Shown piece after piece: positions 54,731-64,000 of a DNA stretch of 64,000 nt (the first letter of the stretch is position 1; every line of letters begins with the position of its first letter). The stretch comes from Bacteroidetes bacterium MED-G17 (GTDB taxonomy: Bacteria > Bacteroidota > Bacteroidia > NS11-12g > UBA9320). The notes beneath the pieces were generated by a model. It was not told the DNA's origin. It searched no databases and saw only the letters and a program-made list of their open reading frames with translations. Made by a program: the position numbers and the translations under genes. The DNA is taken from positions 1 through 64,000 of the forward strand of contig NTKK01000003.1 in NCBI GenBank assembly GCA_002457675.1. Reading direction: 5' to 3'.

Positions 54731-55291
54731 ATGGATTATAAAAATATTATAACCATTTCTCTTATCCTTTTTGCAGTAATTGATGTGGTAGGCTCTATTC
54801 CAATTATTATATCACTACGTCAGAAATTGGGTCACATACAATCTGAAAAAACCACCTTTTTTAGTGGCGTTTTGATGATTGGCTTTTTGTATTTTGGAGA
54901 ACTAATTTTGAAGTTTATTGGCGTTGATATGAGTTCTTTTGCCATTGCCGGTTCTATTGTAATTTTTTTGTTGGGCCTAGAGCTGGTTCTAAATGTTTCC
55001 ATATTTAAACAGGATGGAGATGTATCTTCGGGCAGTTTAGTTCCTATTGGATTCCCTTTATTGGCTGGTGCGGGAACATTAACAACCCTTATAACTTTGG
55101 ATTCTGCTTATGCCAAAATGGAAATAATTATTGGGATTTTAATCAATCTAGTATTTATTTATTTGGTTTTGAAAAGTACAGCTTGGCTAAGTAAAGTATT
55201 AGGGAAAAGCGGTTTAGCTATATTGAGAAAAATATTTGGTATCGTATTGCTATCTATAGCTGTTAAAATTTTTAAAGATAATCTTATTTGA
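54731..55291 (+). CDS. MarC family integral membrane protein
   Basis: 186-aa protein with six membrane segments, UPF0056/MarC family, function unknown (early links to antibiotic resistance were not sustained). SLILFAVIDVVGSIPIIISL, FAIAGSIVIFLLGLELVL and SLVPIGFPLLAGAGTLTTLI are family hallmarks. Starts 16 bp after cmk, probably co-transcribed; last 8 bp overlap the convergent methyltransferase gene. Confidence 0.88.
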   Translation: MDYKNIITISLILFAVIDVVGSIPIIISLRQKLGHIQSEKTTFFSGVLMIGFLYFGELILKFIGVDMSSFAIAGSIVIFLLGLELVLNVSIFKQDGDVSSGSLVPIGFPLLAGAGTLTTLITLDSAYAKMEIIIGILINLVFIYLVLKSTAWLSKVLGKSGLAILRKIFGIVLLSIAVKIFKDNLI

Positions 55292-56072
55292 GCTTGATTA
55301 AATAATAAGCGCAAGAGGATATAAAATTTCTTAAAATTGGTAAGGAGAATATAATTGAACTTTGCTTGATGGTAGGCCAACCAAACTTATATTTATAAAT
55401 AGGATTGCTTATGAAACCTTGTTTTAAGACAATTTCATAATTTATTTTTTTACATATTCTCTCAAATCTATCAATTGATAAACCTGTTTCTTTGATTTCC
55501 ATGACATTTTCTATTTTCTTTTCTGATTCTCCTAATGAATTGAGGAAAATTCGATAAAGTCTATTAGGCAATAAATGGGTCCAAGGGATTTTTGAGCCTA
55601 TTTTATGATTTAATACTTGCTGATGACCACCAAAAGGCATTTGCCAAGGCGGAAAGGCAAAAAAAACAAGCCCATCTGGCTTCAACATTTTTTTTAAGTT
55701 GCTTAAAAACTTTTCTTGATCATGAATATGTTCAATTACATCTTTAAGGATAACTATGTCAAAGCTGTCTATCTCATTAATCATTAAGTCTTCAATTTTG
55801 CTATCAATTAATTCTACTTGTCCGTTGTGGCAGTAATCTGCTAAAAATTTTTTCGCCAAGGCAAGCCGTGCAGGTTGAAGTTCTATTCCAACGCAGGGAT
55901 TTCCCATTTCTAAAAATGCCTTTAATACCCCCGCTTCGGCACATCCAATTTCTAAAACCTTGTCTTTAGGATTTATTTCTCTGTGCAGAGAAATAAAAGG
56001 AATAATAAATCTCTTTGAGATTTGATACTGTATATTAAAATACCTTGATTTATCTTTATGAAAGGCAAACAT
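55284..56072 (-). CDS. Class I SAM-dependent methyltransferase
   Basis: 262-aa Rossmann methyltransferase. Motif I KVLEIGCAEAGVLKAFLEMG, motif II acidic VGIELQP, motif III/IV SFDIVILKDVIEHIHDQEKFLSNLKKMLKPDG. Substrate not determinable; the C-terminal half is basic and slightly hydrophobic. It begins directly after the ornithine aminotransferase stop (56073), so the pair is co-transcribed, but no shared pathway is obvious. Confidence 0.85.
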   Translation of the reverse strand: MFAFHKDKSRYFNIQYQISKRFIIPFISLHREINPKDKVLEIGCAEAGVLKAFLEMGNPCVGIELQPARLALAKKFLADYCHNGQVELIDSKIEDLMINEIDSFDIVILKDVIEHIHDQEKFLSNLKKMLKPDGLVFFAFPPWQMPFGGHQQVLNHKIGSKIPWTHLLPNRLYRIFLNSLGESEKKIENVMEIKETGLSIDRFERICKKINYEIVLKQGFISNPIYKYKFGWPTIKQSSIIFSLPILRNFISSCAYYLIKLK

Positions 56073-57293
56073 CTATTTAAATGAGAGAAGCGTTTTTTCA
56101 ATAATGTCGCAAGCATCATGGATTTGATTTTCTGAAATTACTAAAGGTGGAGCAAAGCGTATAATGTCGTCGTGTGTGGGTTTTGCAAGCAATCCATTTT
56201 CTTTTAGTCGCATGCAAACATCCCAAGCAGTTTTTCCGTCAAATGGGTCAATAACAGCTGCATTCAATAAACCTTTACCTCTTATTTGGCTTACAAAAGG
56301 CACATTTATTGCATCCAGTCGATTTCTAAAAACCATGCCACACGAATAAGCATTTTCAGCAAGATTTTCTTCTTCAACTACTTTAAGTGCTGCCATACCA
56401 ACAGCACAGGCTATTGGATTTCCGCCATATGTAGATCCATGTTCCCCGGGTTTTATGCACATCATAATTTCGTCATTTGCTAAAGCTGCGCTCACAGGAT
56501 ACATGCCCCCGCTTAATGCTTTTCCTAAAATTAAAATATCAGGTTTTACATCTTCATAGTCACATGCCAAAAGTTTGCCAGTTCTAGCTATACCCGTTTG
56601 AACTTCATCTGCAATGAATAGTACTTGATTTTTTTCGCAAAGTTTTTTTGCACTCTTTAAATAACCATCATCTGGAACTACAACACCAGCTTCACCCTGA
56701 ATAGGCTCTACCATAAACCCTGCGACATAAGGATCAGACAAAGCTTCTTCTAACGCGTCTATATCGTTGTAAGGAATGTTCTTGAAACCTGGCACAAAAG
56801 GCCCAAAATCTTTATAGCTCAAAGGGTCATTACTTGTTGATATTGCGGAAATTGTCCTTCCCCAGAAGTTTCCATCTACAAACAATACTTTTGCCTGGTT
56901 TTCAGGAATACCTTTGATTTTGTAGGCCCACTTTCTGCAAAGTTTGATGGCAGTCTCACCTCCTTCAACACCAGTGTTCATAGGCAATACCTTGTCGTAA
57001 CCAAAATATTGACTTATGAATTTTTCATATTCGCCAAGAATGTTGTTATAGAAAGCTCTAGATGTCAAGCTCAATGTATTGGCTTGCTTAATAAGTGCAT
57101 CCAAAATTTTTGGATGATTATGGCCTTGATTTACAGCACTATATGCGGATAGAAAATCAAAATACGCTTTATTTTCTACGTCTTTTACAAAAATACCATC
57201 ACCTTCCTTAAGTACCACAGGTAGAGGATGATAATTGTGAGCACCGTACTTATTTTCTAATTCTATAAAATATTCCGACGTTTTAGAATTCAT
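56073..57293 (-). CDS. rocD: Ornithine aminotransferase
   Basis: PLP enzyme converting ornithine and 2-oxoglutarate to glutamate semialdehyde and glutamate. [53 protein letters not shown] and the PLP lysine in [15 protein letters not shown] identify the class III family; [13 protein letters not shown] is the ornithine-specific N terminus. The track starts 6 codons early; ATG 57293 gives 406 aa. Divergent from purH. Its product joins proline metabolism with the proline dehydrogenase at 5040. Confidence 0.94.
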   Translation of the reverse strand: MNSKTSEYFIELENKYGAHNYHPLPVVLKEGDGIFVKDVENKAYFDFLSAYSAVNQGHNHPKILDALIKQANTLSLTSRAFYNNILGEYEKFISQYFGYDKVLPMNTGVEGGETAIKLCRKWAYKIKGIPENQAKVLFVDGNFWGRTISAISTSNDPLSYKDFGPFVPGFKNIPYNDIDALEEALSDPYVAGFMVEPIQGEAGVVVPDDGYLKSAKKLCEKNQVLFIADEVQTGIARTGKLLACDYEDVKPDILILGKALSGGMYPVSAALANDEIMMCIKPGEHGSTYGGNPIACAVGMAALKVVEEENLAENAYSCGMVFRNRLDAINVPFVSQIRGKGLLNAAVIDPFDGKTAWDVCMRLKENGLLAKPTHDDIIRFAPPLVISENQIHDACDIIEKTLLSFK

Positions 57294-57410
57294 TTGTGAA
57301 CAAAATTGCAACTACAGACCAAACTTTCCAACTATGAACACTATACTGATTTAAACTAAGTTGCCAGGAAACACCGCCTTAATGACCAAAAAGAGTAATT
57401 TCGCAATCCT

Positions 57411-58892
57411 TTGAAAATTTCTAGAGCATTAATTTCGGTTTTTCATAAGGAAGGGTTAAACCGGATTATCCCTATATTATCCGAAAACAATATTGATATC
57501 ATTTCTACTGGGGGTACTTTAAAATATATTCAAGAATTAGGTTTTGAAGTTTCTTCAGTAGAGGCGGAAACTGGCTACCCGAGTATATTAGGTGGTAGGG
57601 TTAAAACTTTACATCCAAAAGTTTTTGGTGGGATATTAAATAGAAGAGATGTATCTATTGATCAGGATGAAATGTCGGATCATGGCCTCACATCCATAGA
57701 TTTAGTCATAGTAGATTTATACCCATTTGAAAAAACTTTAGAAGAAACGGACAAGGAAATTGAATTGATAGAAAAAATAGATATTGGGGGAATAGCACTT
57801 ATAAGAGCTGGGGCAAAGAATTTTAAAGATGTTGTGGTAATTTCAAGCAGAAACCAATACGCTTATTTAGAAAAAAAATTAGTAGAAAAAGAAAACTTTT
57901 CAATAAAAGACAGAAAAAATCTTGCCGCAGAAGCATTTGTAAGATCTGCTCATTATGATGAATTAATTGCTTCTTATCTATCCGCTGAAAAAGGGAGCTT
58001 GAGGTATGGAGAGAATCCTCACCAAAAAGCCACTTTTTTAGGTAATTATGAAGAAGTTTTTGAAAAGCTCAATGGTAAGGCAATTTCGTATAACAACTTA
58101 CTCGATGTTGACGCTGCTTTAAATTTGCACAATAGTTTGAAGAACTATCCATGTTATTTTTCAATATTCAAACATAATAATGCTTGTGGTGTTGCTGTAC
58201 GACAGAATTTAGTTCAAGCTTATAAAGATGCTCTCGCTGGTGATCCTATTTCATCTTTTGGTGGTATTTTAATGACTAATAAACCAATAAACAGAGAAGT
58301 TGCTGAGCAGATCAATCAATTATTTTATGAAATTCTTATCGCACCAGACTTTGAATCGGATGCATTAGAACTCTTGGTAAAAAAGAAGAATAGAATAATT
58401 TTAAGGCTCAAAGACTATGAATTACCTAAAAGAATTAAAAGATCGGCCATAAATGGATTATTGATTCAAGCTGCAGATAGCAAAGAATTAAAAGCAGATG
58501 AGCTAAATTTTCAAACAGAACAACTCGCAACAGCTCAGGAACTAAATGATTTGCTAATTGCCAATGCATTGGTAAAAAATACAAAAAGCAATGCAATAGT
58601 TTTGGTAAAAGATGGCCAATTGATAGGTCATGGAACAGGTCAGACCAGCAGGGTTGATGCACTTAAACAAGCCATTTCAAAAGCTCAAAAATTTGATTTT
58701 GATCTCACAGGTTCTGTATTGGCTTCTGACGCATTTTTTCCCTTTCCTGATTGTGTAGAAATCGCGGGTCAGCACGGAATTACCTCTATTATTCAACCTG
58801 GTGGTTCGAAAAATGACCAATTATCTATAGATAAAGCTGAGGAGATGAAAATTTCACTCGCGTTTACGGGTTTTAGACATTTTAAACACTAA
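57411..58892 (+). CDS. purH: Bifunctional AICAR transformylase / IMP cyclohydrolase
   Basis: Catalyses the last two steps of IMP synthesis, 493 aa. N-terminal IMPCH: STGGTLKYIQELG, SILGGRVKTLHPKVFGGIL, VDLYPFEKTL, DIGGIALIRAGAKN. C-terminal transformylase: RYGENPHQKATFLG, FSIFKHNNACGVA, GHGTGQTSRVDA, SDAFFPFPDCVEIA and QPGGSKND. The start must be TTG 57411 (MKISRALISVF): an in-frame TAA lies 15 bp upstream and no ATG precedes the conserved region. A TAATTTCG element sits 7 bp before the TTG, so the transcript would be almost leaderless. Confidence 0.95.
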   Translation: MKISRALISVFHKEGLNRIIPILSENNIDIISTGGTLKYIQELGFEVSSVEAETGYPSILGGRVKTLHPKVFGGILNRRDVSIDQDEMSDHGLTSIDLVIVDLYPFEKTLEETDKEIELIEKIDIGGIALIRAGAKNFKDVVVISSRNQYAYLEKKLVEKENFSIKDRKNLAAEAFVRSAHYDELIASYLSAEKGSLRYGENPHQKATFLGNYEEVFEKLNGKAISYNNLLDVDAALNLHNSLKNYPCYFSIFKHNNACGVAVRQNLVQAYKDALAGDPISSFGGILMTNKPINREVAEQINQLFYEILIAPDFESDALELLVKKKNRIILRLKDYELPKRIKRSAINGLLIQAADSKELKADELNFQTEQLATAQELNDLLIANALVKNTKSNAIVLVKDGQLIGHGTGQTSRVDALKQAISKAQKFDFDLTGSVLASDAFFPFPDCVEIAGQHGITSIIQPGGSKNDQLSIDKAEEMKISLAFTGFRHFKH

Positions 58893-58919
58893 AAATGGGC
58901 AATTCCGAATGAATAAAAG

Positions 58920-58927
58920 TAATTTTG
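58920..58927 (+). promoter_or_regulatory. Candidate -7 element of the mre operon
   Basis: TAATTTTG, an exact TAnnTTTG match 24 bp before the mreB ATG, in the 59-bp gap after purH. Confidence 0.5.
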
Positions 58928-58951
58928 TAAAATACTGATCAATAGACGACA

Positions 58952-59971
58952 ATGGGATTATTTGACTTTCTAACACAAGATTTAGCCATTGATTTGGGGA
59001 CAGCCAATACCCTGATTACACATGAAGGTCAAATAGTTGTAGACGAGCCGAGCATCATTGCCTTAGACGAAAACAATAAGGTTATTGCAATTGGCCATGA
59101 GGCGCAAAAAATGCACGGAAAAACCCATAATAAAATTAGAACGATTAGGCCTTTAAAGGACGGAGTAATTGCAGATTTTCAGGCGGCCGAGGAGATGATA
59201 AGAGGGATGATTCGCCTAATAAATAAAAAAAGTACGCTCCTCAAACCACAAAAAAGAATGGTTGTTTGTATTCCTTCGGGGATTACAGAGGTGGAAAAGA
59301 GAGCTGTAAAGGAATCCGCTTTAAGGGCAGGAGGGAAAGAAGTTTACATGATAAAGGAACCAGTTGCGGCAGCAATAGGTATTGGAATCAACATATTTGA
59401 ACCTACGGGTAACATGATTATAGATATAGGCGGAGGGACAACTGAAATTGCTGTAATAGCACTGTCAGGCATTGTTTCAGATCAGAGTATCAGAGTAGCG
59501 GGAGATGATTTTACTCAAGGAGTAATTGATTATATGCGTGCTCAACATAATCTTAAAATTGGCGAAAGAACAGCCGAATTAATAAAAATTAATGTTGGAG
59601 CTGCTTTACCAGAATTAGATAATCCTCCTCAGGATTTTGCAGTGTATGGGAGAGATCTTATGACAGGAATTCCAAAACAAGTTTTGGTTGGGTTTTCAGA
59701 GGTTGCTTTGGCCTTAGACAAATCCATAATGAAAATTGAAGATGCAATTCTAAGAGCGCTAGAACTTACGCCGGCTGAATTGAGCGCAGATATTTATCAA
59801 ACAGGACTGTATCTAACCGGGGGCGGTGCCTTGCTAAGGGGTTTAGACAAAAGAATATCAATCAAGACAAAACTCCCAGTTTATATTTCTGAAGATCCAC
59901 TTACCGCGGTCGTGAGAGGAACAATGACAGCGCTCAAAAATTTAGAGACTTATAAAAGTGTAATGGAATAA
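58952..59971 (+). CDS. mreB: Rod shape-determining protein MreB
   Basis: Actin-like filament protein that positions cell-wall synthesis. Actin-fold phosphate loops AIDLGTANTLI and IDIGGGTTEIAVIALSG, adenosine motif TGGGALLRGLDKRI; 339 aa. First gene of mreB-mreC-mreD-mrdA-rodA, all contiguous or overlapping. Its stop TAA touches the mreC start. Confidence 0.97.
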   Translation: MGLFDFLTQDLAIDLGTANTLITHEGQIVVDEPSIIALDENNKVIAIGHEAQKMHGKTHNKIRTIRPLKDGVIADFQAAEEMIRGMIRLINKKSTLLKPQKRMVVCIPSGITEVEKRAVKESALRAGGKEVYMIKEPVAAAIGIGINIFEPTGNMIIDIGGGTTEIAVIALSGIVSDQSIRVAGDDFTQGVIDYMRAQHNLKIGERTAELIKINVGAALPELDNPPQDFAVYGRDLMTGIPKQVLVGFSEVALALDKSIMKIEDAILRALELTPAELSADIYQTGLYLTGGGALLRGLDKRISIKTKLPVYISEDPLTAVVRGTMTALKNLETYKSVME

Positions 59972-60802
59972 ATGATAGAATTTCTGCAATTTTTACGAAA
60001 CCGTTTTTCGTCATTGTTGTGGTGGTTTTTTCTCTTTCTTTCTATAGGCTTATTGGTTCAAAAAAATTTTTATTACCGAGTGGTTTTTAAATCAAAGACA
60101 AATCAAGCAAGCTTGTCCCTCATGCAAAAATCAAACAACTTCAAATCTTATTTTGAATTGAGGAAAACCAATAAAGATTTAATGGAAGAAAATGAAGTTT
60201 TAAGAAATAGGCTCAATAAAATTAATCAAACACGACAAATACCAGTTAACAAATTGGACTTGATAGACGAGGAAGTATTTGAAGTGCTTGCAGCAAAAGT
60301 TATTTTCAATACCATTCGTAAAAACAATAATTACTTTATCATTCAAAAAGGAAGCAAAGATGGTATACTACCAAACATGGGTGTTGTAAGCAATAAGGGA
60401 ATTGTGGGGATCACAGAAACCATTGCATCAAATTATTCTTTGTGCCGAAGCGTACTTAATTCAAAATTTACAACCAATCCTAAAATTAATGGAATCAATT
60501 ATTTTGGTGAGGTTAAATGGACAAAAAAAGGATACAATAAGATGTACATAACCGAAATTGGAAAAGAGTCTAAAATTCAATCTGGAGATTTTGTCACAAC
60601 GAGTAATTTTAGTTCAATATTTAATGAAAATGTTCCAATAGGTATAGTAGGCAAAGTTGTAAAGAAGAAAGAGAACAATTATTTACAAATAGAGTGCCTA
60701 TTGGCGGCAAATTTGAAAAAATTAAATTACGTTTATGTTCTAAAAAGAAAAGACAAAGAGGAAATTGACCAATTAATTGAATTATCCAGTAATGAGCATT
60801 AG
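59972..60802 (+). CDS. mreC: Rod shape-determining protein MreC
   Basis: Bitopic periplasmic scaffold linking MreB to PBP2-RodA. A short cytoplasmic N terminus, one membrane helix (about 13-30), a coiled coil (about 55-90, LMEENEVLRNRLNKI) and the double beta-barrel domain containing KGSKDGILPNMGVVSNKGIVG and IGIVGKVVKK. 276 aa. Starts with the base after the mreB stop and overlaps mreD by 11 bp. Confidence 0.93.
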   Translation: MIEFLQFLRNRFSSLLWWFFLFLSIGLLVQKNFYYRVVFKSKTNQASLSLMQKSNNFKSYFELRKTNKDLMEENEVLRNRLNKINQTRQIPVNKLDLIDEEVFEVLAAKVIFNTIRKNNNYFIIQKGSKDGILPNMGVVSNKGIVGITETIASNYSLCRSVLNSKFTTNPKINGINYFGEVKWTKKGYNKMYITEIGKESKIQSGDFVTTSNFSSIFNENVPIGIVGKVVKKKENNYLQIECLLAANLKKLNYVYVLKRKDKEEIDQLIELSSNEH

Positions 60803-61319
60803 GCAAATATTTATTTATACGATACTCTTTCTTTTACTGCTTATATTTCAATTTTTTGTTCTCAATAATTTAAATGTAGATCATAGAATAATCATAAAAA
60901 TCTATTTTGTTCCGCTCCTTTTTCTACCCATGAACTTGAATCGGACTCAACTTTATCTCGTTGGTTTTCTGCTTGGACTTGGCATAGACTTTTTTGAATT
61001 AAATTTTGGAGTAAATTCATTCTCCATTTTGATCTTGCTTGCTTTTAAACGAGCATTTTACCGACAATTTTTTGATGAAGGAGAGCGGAAAGAGATTTTT
61101 TATCTAACCGACAAAACATTAAACCTTTTGAATTTTATTTTATATTTAGCATCTTCAACGGTTGTTTTTCATACATGTTACTTTCTCTTTGAAAGTTATT
61201 ATGCACTTTCCTTTACCGACTTACTTTTAAGCATCGTTTTAAGCTCTACAACCGCTTTACTTTTGAATATACTCATATCCCTAATTTTTTTGGATAATTT
61301 GAATTCAAATGACAAATAA
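60792..61319 (+). CDS. mreD: Rod shape-determining protein MreD
   Basis: Small, poorly conserved inner-membrane protein of the rod complex; 175 aa with about five to six membrane segments. LVGFLLGLGIDFFELNFGVNSFSI is the most recognisable stretch. I use ATG 60792 (MSIRQIFIY) rather than the track's TTG 60777. Identity rests on hydrophobicity and its place between mreC and mrdA. Confidence 0.85.
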   Translation: MSIRQIFIYTILFLLLLIFQFFVLNNLNVDHRIIIKIYFVPLLFLPMNLNRTQLYLVGFLLGLGIDFFELNFGVNSFSILILLAFKRAFYRQFFDEGERKEIFYLTDKTLNLLNFILYLASSTVVFHTCYFLFESYYALSFTDLLLSIVLSSTTALLLNILISLIFLDNLNSNDK

Positions 61320-63159
61320 ACAACGCCTATACATTGTTACGATACTCGTCATCATATTTTTATCAGCAGTCTCTATACAACTGGCTTATTTACAAATTTT
61401 TAGTTCAACATATAAAGTACAAGCAGAGATGTATTCCACTCGTGAAATTGTGGTATATCCATCCCGGGGAATTTTGTTTGATCGAAATGGGAAAACACTG
61501 GCTTACAATAGCCCAGTTTACAACTTAATCCTGAATTTTCCCTTTGATAATAGCCAATGGGATACTGCATTTTTGTACAAATTGTTAGCCTGCACCAAAC
61601 AAAAGTTTGATTCCATGTTAATGGAAGCAAAACAAAACCAATACCGCAATCAAGCAATTCTTTATCCTAGGCTGTCTGAAAAACAAAAAGTGCAAATTAG
61701 CGAACATCTTCATGAATTAGTAGGTTTAAGCATTCAACTAAACTTATCAAGAAAATATGCAACCAATGCAGGTGGACACGTTTTGGGATATTTAAACGAA
61801 GTAAGCCAAAAGACAATCAAAAGTGATACAAATAATTACTATCGGCCTGGAGACCCAATTGGGCGATCTGGGTTTGAAGCATTTTACGAAAAAGAATTAC
61901 GAGGAACAAAAGGAAAAGAATTTTTGAATGTCAATGCTTCAGGACAAATTTTAGGTCCTTTACGTGAGGGGAAATATGATACCAAACCTATAAGCGGAAA
62001 AAATGCTTACCTTACCATAGATATAAAATTACAAGAATTAGCAGAAAAAATGTTGCGCGGGAAAATAGGTAGTATTGTCGCCATTGACCCTTCTAATGGT
62101 GATATTTTAGTTATGGCATCTTCACCAAGTTTTCCACCAGCTAATTTGTCTGCAGATAGCGCAGGGAAATATTATGGTAAATATGCCTTAAGTGAGAAAA
62201 AACCTTTGCTAAATCGTTCTATATCAGCGGTTTATTCCCCAGGAAGTACATTTAAACCTTTTATGGGATTGTTGGGTTTAAAAGCAGGTATTATAAACCC
62301 ATATTCAAGGTTTTCATGTAATTATGGATTTAAGATTGGAAGATCCAGGGTGAAGTGTCATGGTCATTTACCCATGCCAGACTTAGCGTACTCGATTACA
62401 ACGTCGTGCAATTCTTATTACTGTAATGTTATGAAACGATATATGACAGATGCCCAATTTGAAAATATTGAAGAGGCATACTCACATTGGTATCATCAGC
62501 TTTCAGAAATGGGTATTGGTTTAAAATTAGGTGTCGATATTCCAGGAGAAAAAAATGGGACGTTAAAAAAGGCGGATTACTACAAAAATTTGGTTGGAAA
62601 AGTGATAAGCAAATGGACATATGGAAATACCTTATCTCTTTCAATAGGTCAAGGAGAGCTTGGTCTTACACCTTTGCAAATGGTCAATATGGCATGCATA
62701 CTTGCAAATCGAGGACATTATCACCAACCACATATTCTCAAGAGATTTGAAGGTGAAAGTAGCTTTGCAGCTAAAAAAATTGAGGTGGGTATGCCGAAAG
62801 AAAATTTTGAATTTATAATCAATGGTATGGTAGACGTATATAAGAGGGGTACTGCAACAGCTTCAAATTTTGGGACCTTCAGCAAAGCAGGTAAAACAGG
62901 CACTATTCAGAATCCTCATGGGGAGGATCATTCAGGATTTATTTGTTTTGCTCCTGTAGAAAATCCAAAAATTGCTGTTGCTGGAATTATTGAAAATGGT
63001 GGTTATGGAAGTAAATGGGCAGCTCCGATAGCTACTTTGCTGATGGCAAAATATTTGGAATCTACAGATACTGTTAATCAAGTATTTGCATATCAAGCTC
63101 AAGTTGAATACCTTTCTAATCAACGAATTTATTATCCCAACTATGCAACAAAAAAGTAA
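61309..63159 (+). CDS. mrdA: Penicillin-binding protein 2
   Basis: Peptidoglycan transpeptidase for cell elongation, 616 aa. One N-terminal membrane anchor (about 8-30), a dimerisation/pedestal domain with PSRGILFDRNGKTLAYN, then the transpeptidase: catalytic Ser313 in SPGSTFKPF (SxxK), SCN at 366-368 (SxN) and KTGT at 529-532. All three motifs are intact. Overlaps mreD by 11 bp and rodA by 17 bp. Confidence 0.96.
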   Translation: MTNKQRLYIVTILVIIFLSAVSIQLAYLQIFSSTYKVQAEMYSTREIVVYPSRGILFDRNGKTLAYNSPVYNLILNFPFDNSQWDTAFLYKLLACTKQKFDSMLMEAKQNQYRNQAILYPRLSEKQKVQISEHLHELVGLSIQLNLSRKYATNAGGHVLGYLNEVSQKTIKSDTNNYYRPGDPIGRSGFEAFYEKELRGTKGKEFLNVNASGQILGPLREGKYDTKPISGKNAYLTIDIKLQELAEKMLRGKIGSIVAIDPSNGDILVMASSPSFPPANLSADSAGKYYGKYALSEKKPLLNRSISAVYSPGSTFKPFMGLLGLKAGIINPYSRFSCNYGFKIGRSRVKCHGHLPMPDLAYSITTSCNSYYCNVMKRYMTDAQFENIEEAYSHWYHQLSEMGIGLKLGVDIPGEKNGTLKKADYYKNLVGKVISKWTYGNTLSLSIGQGELGLTPLQMVNMACILANRGHYHQPHILKRFEGESSFAAKKIEVGMPKENFEFIINGMVDVYKRGTATASNFGTFSKAGKTGTIQNPHGEDHSGFICFAPVENPKIAVAGIIENGGYGSKWAAPIATLLMAKYLESTDTVNQVFAYQAQVEYLSNQRIYYPNYATKK

Positions 63160-64000
63160 ATTAGATTATCTAAGCCTGCTTTTATTTTTCTTATTGTTGG
63201 CGATAGGATTTTTTTCTATTTATTCTTCAGAATATAATGGTGGAGCAATTAATTATGCCAACGGAAAACAAGTAAAACAAGCAATTTGGATTGGTATAAG
63301 TTTACTTATTGGGTTTTTTTTGATTCTACTTTCCAATTCATTTTTTCAAGTCTTCTCAATTCCAATTTACTTATTAACAATACTCTTATTGTTGTTGGTC
63401 TTGTTCATTGGAGCTGAAGTAGCAGGATCGAGATCATGGATATCTATAGGCCCGATAAAGCTTCAACCGGCTGAATTTGCCAAGTATGGTACTTCATTAA
63501 TGTTGGCATCCGTAATCAGTAAGCATGGATTTTCATTGAAAAATTTAAGAGATCTTGTATTCGTCATTTTGGTGGTGGCCATTCCTTTTGTTTTAATCAT
63601 GCTACAAGGAGATACAGGATCAGCAAGTGTCTATTTATCCTATTATATTCCTATGTTCTTAATGGGGTTAAGCGGGCGTTATTTCATCTATGCTATACTT
63701 GGTATATTAATATTTATTCTGACCATTAGATTTGGGTTCATTTACATTGCTGCGTCGATATTTTTGGTATGGATGATTTTTTCTTTTCTTAACTTACCTA
63801 GAAGAGGAAACTTATTTTATGGAGTAGTTTTTCTATTGCTTTTTTTAGGATTATCTTTTGTTTCAGAGTCCATAGTAAACCAAGTTTTAAAGCCACACCA
63901 AAAATCTAGAGTAGAGGTATTATTAGGTTTAAAGCAAGATCGTTTTGGAGCTGGTTATAATGTTTTTCACAGCAAAACAGCAATTGGATCTGGCGGCTTA
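63143..64000 (+). CDS. rodA: Rod shape-determining protein RodA, cut by the window end
   Basis: SEDS-family glycosyltransferase partner of PBP2. I translated it by hand from ATG 63143; the frame stays open for 286 codons to the window edge, so it is not in the ORF track. Signatures: GSRSWISIGPIKLQPAEFAKYG, LQGDTGSASVYLSYYIPMF, and KPHQKSRVEVLLGL followed by GSGGL. Full-length relatives have about 370-420 residues. The start lies inside the end of mrdA. Confidence 0.93.
   Translation, partial: MQQKSKLDYLSLLLFFLLLAIGFFSIYSSEYNGGAINYANGKQVKQAIWIGISLLIGFFLILLSNSFFQVFSIPIYLLTILLLLLVLFIGAEVAGSRSWISIGPIKLQPAEFAKYGTSLMLASVISKHGFSLKNLRDLVFVILVVAIPFVLIMLQGDTGSASVYLSYYIPMFLMGLSGRYFIYAILGILIFILTIRFGFIYIAASIFLVWMIFSFLNLPRRGNLFYGVVFLLLFLGLSFVSESIVNQVLKPHQKSRVEVLLGLKQDRFGAGYNVFHSKTAIGSGGL

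Overview
The window is ordinary chromosomal DNA of a low-GC member of the Bacteroidota. Evidence: a type IX secretion protein (PorQ) and a secreted protein with a C-terminal T9SS sorting domain; a fused SecDF; a MaeB malic enzyme with a phosphotransacetylase tail; a Bacteroidota-style cytochrome oxidase operon with two subunit III genes; near-absence of Shine-Dalgarno sequences; and recurrent TAnnTTTG promoter elements close to start codons. I cannot assign an order or genus. I see no rRNA, tRNA, CRISPR array, prophage or insertion sequence, and no gene-free gap longer than 300 bases.

Layout. 1-10146: peptide and amino-acid use: a POT peptide transporter (cut by the window edge), two S9 dipeptidyl-peptidase paralogues, a GlcD-like flavin oxidase, a proline dehydrogenase, a peroxiredoxin and dapD. 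10288-19332: one long respiratory operon: a cytochrome c-CoxB fusion, CoxA, heme A and heme O synthases, two subunit III genes, subunit IV, SCO and DUF420 assembly factors, a small CPMC protein and a DUF983 gene with a -1 frameshift. 19358-35593: mixed housekeeping and catabolism (peroxiredoxin, gamma-carbonic anhydrase-like protein, hutI, uridine kinase, secDF, hutH, a DnaQ-like exonuclease, GNAT, maeB, serS, lpdA, two metallo-beta-lactamase-fold hydrolases). 35622-43119: a T9SS cargo protein, ribosomal protein S1 with an unusual leader and C-terminal extension, then EVE-pyrR-pyrB-ansA. 43238-48565: gyrB with a DnaA box upstream, a membrane glycosyltransferase, pfkA and a lipoprotein. 48617-58892: sodium:solute symporter, lon, porQ, cmk, marC, a methyltransferase, ornithine aminotransferase and purH. 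58952-64000: the rod-shape operon mreB-mreC-mreD-mrdA-rodA, with rodA cut by the window end.

How the genes work together. The first block fits extracellular peptides being trimmed to dipeptides by S9 peptidases, imported by the POT carrier and partly burned through proline dehydrogenase. hutH/hutI (histidine) and rocD (ornithine) extend amino-acid catabolism. Electrons would end at the cytochrome oxidase operon, which also encodes its own heme A synthesis and copper delivery. PorQ, the T9SS cargo and SecDF represent export; MreBCD-PBP2-RodA build the rod-shaped wall.

I found no multi-gene system that looks new. The most interesting signals are at gene scale: a frameshift at a perfect -1 slippery heptamer in DUF983, a cmk gene with no ATG/GTG/TTG start in its usable reading frame, an S1 leader with an 8-nt Shine-Dalgarno match in a genome that otherwise lacks them, an N-terminal cytochrome c fusion to CoxB with an altered CuA loop, and a divergent gene pair whose start codons overlap in a single CATG.
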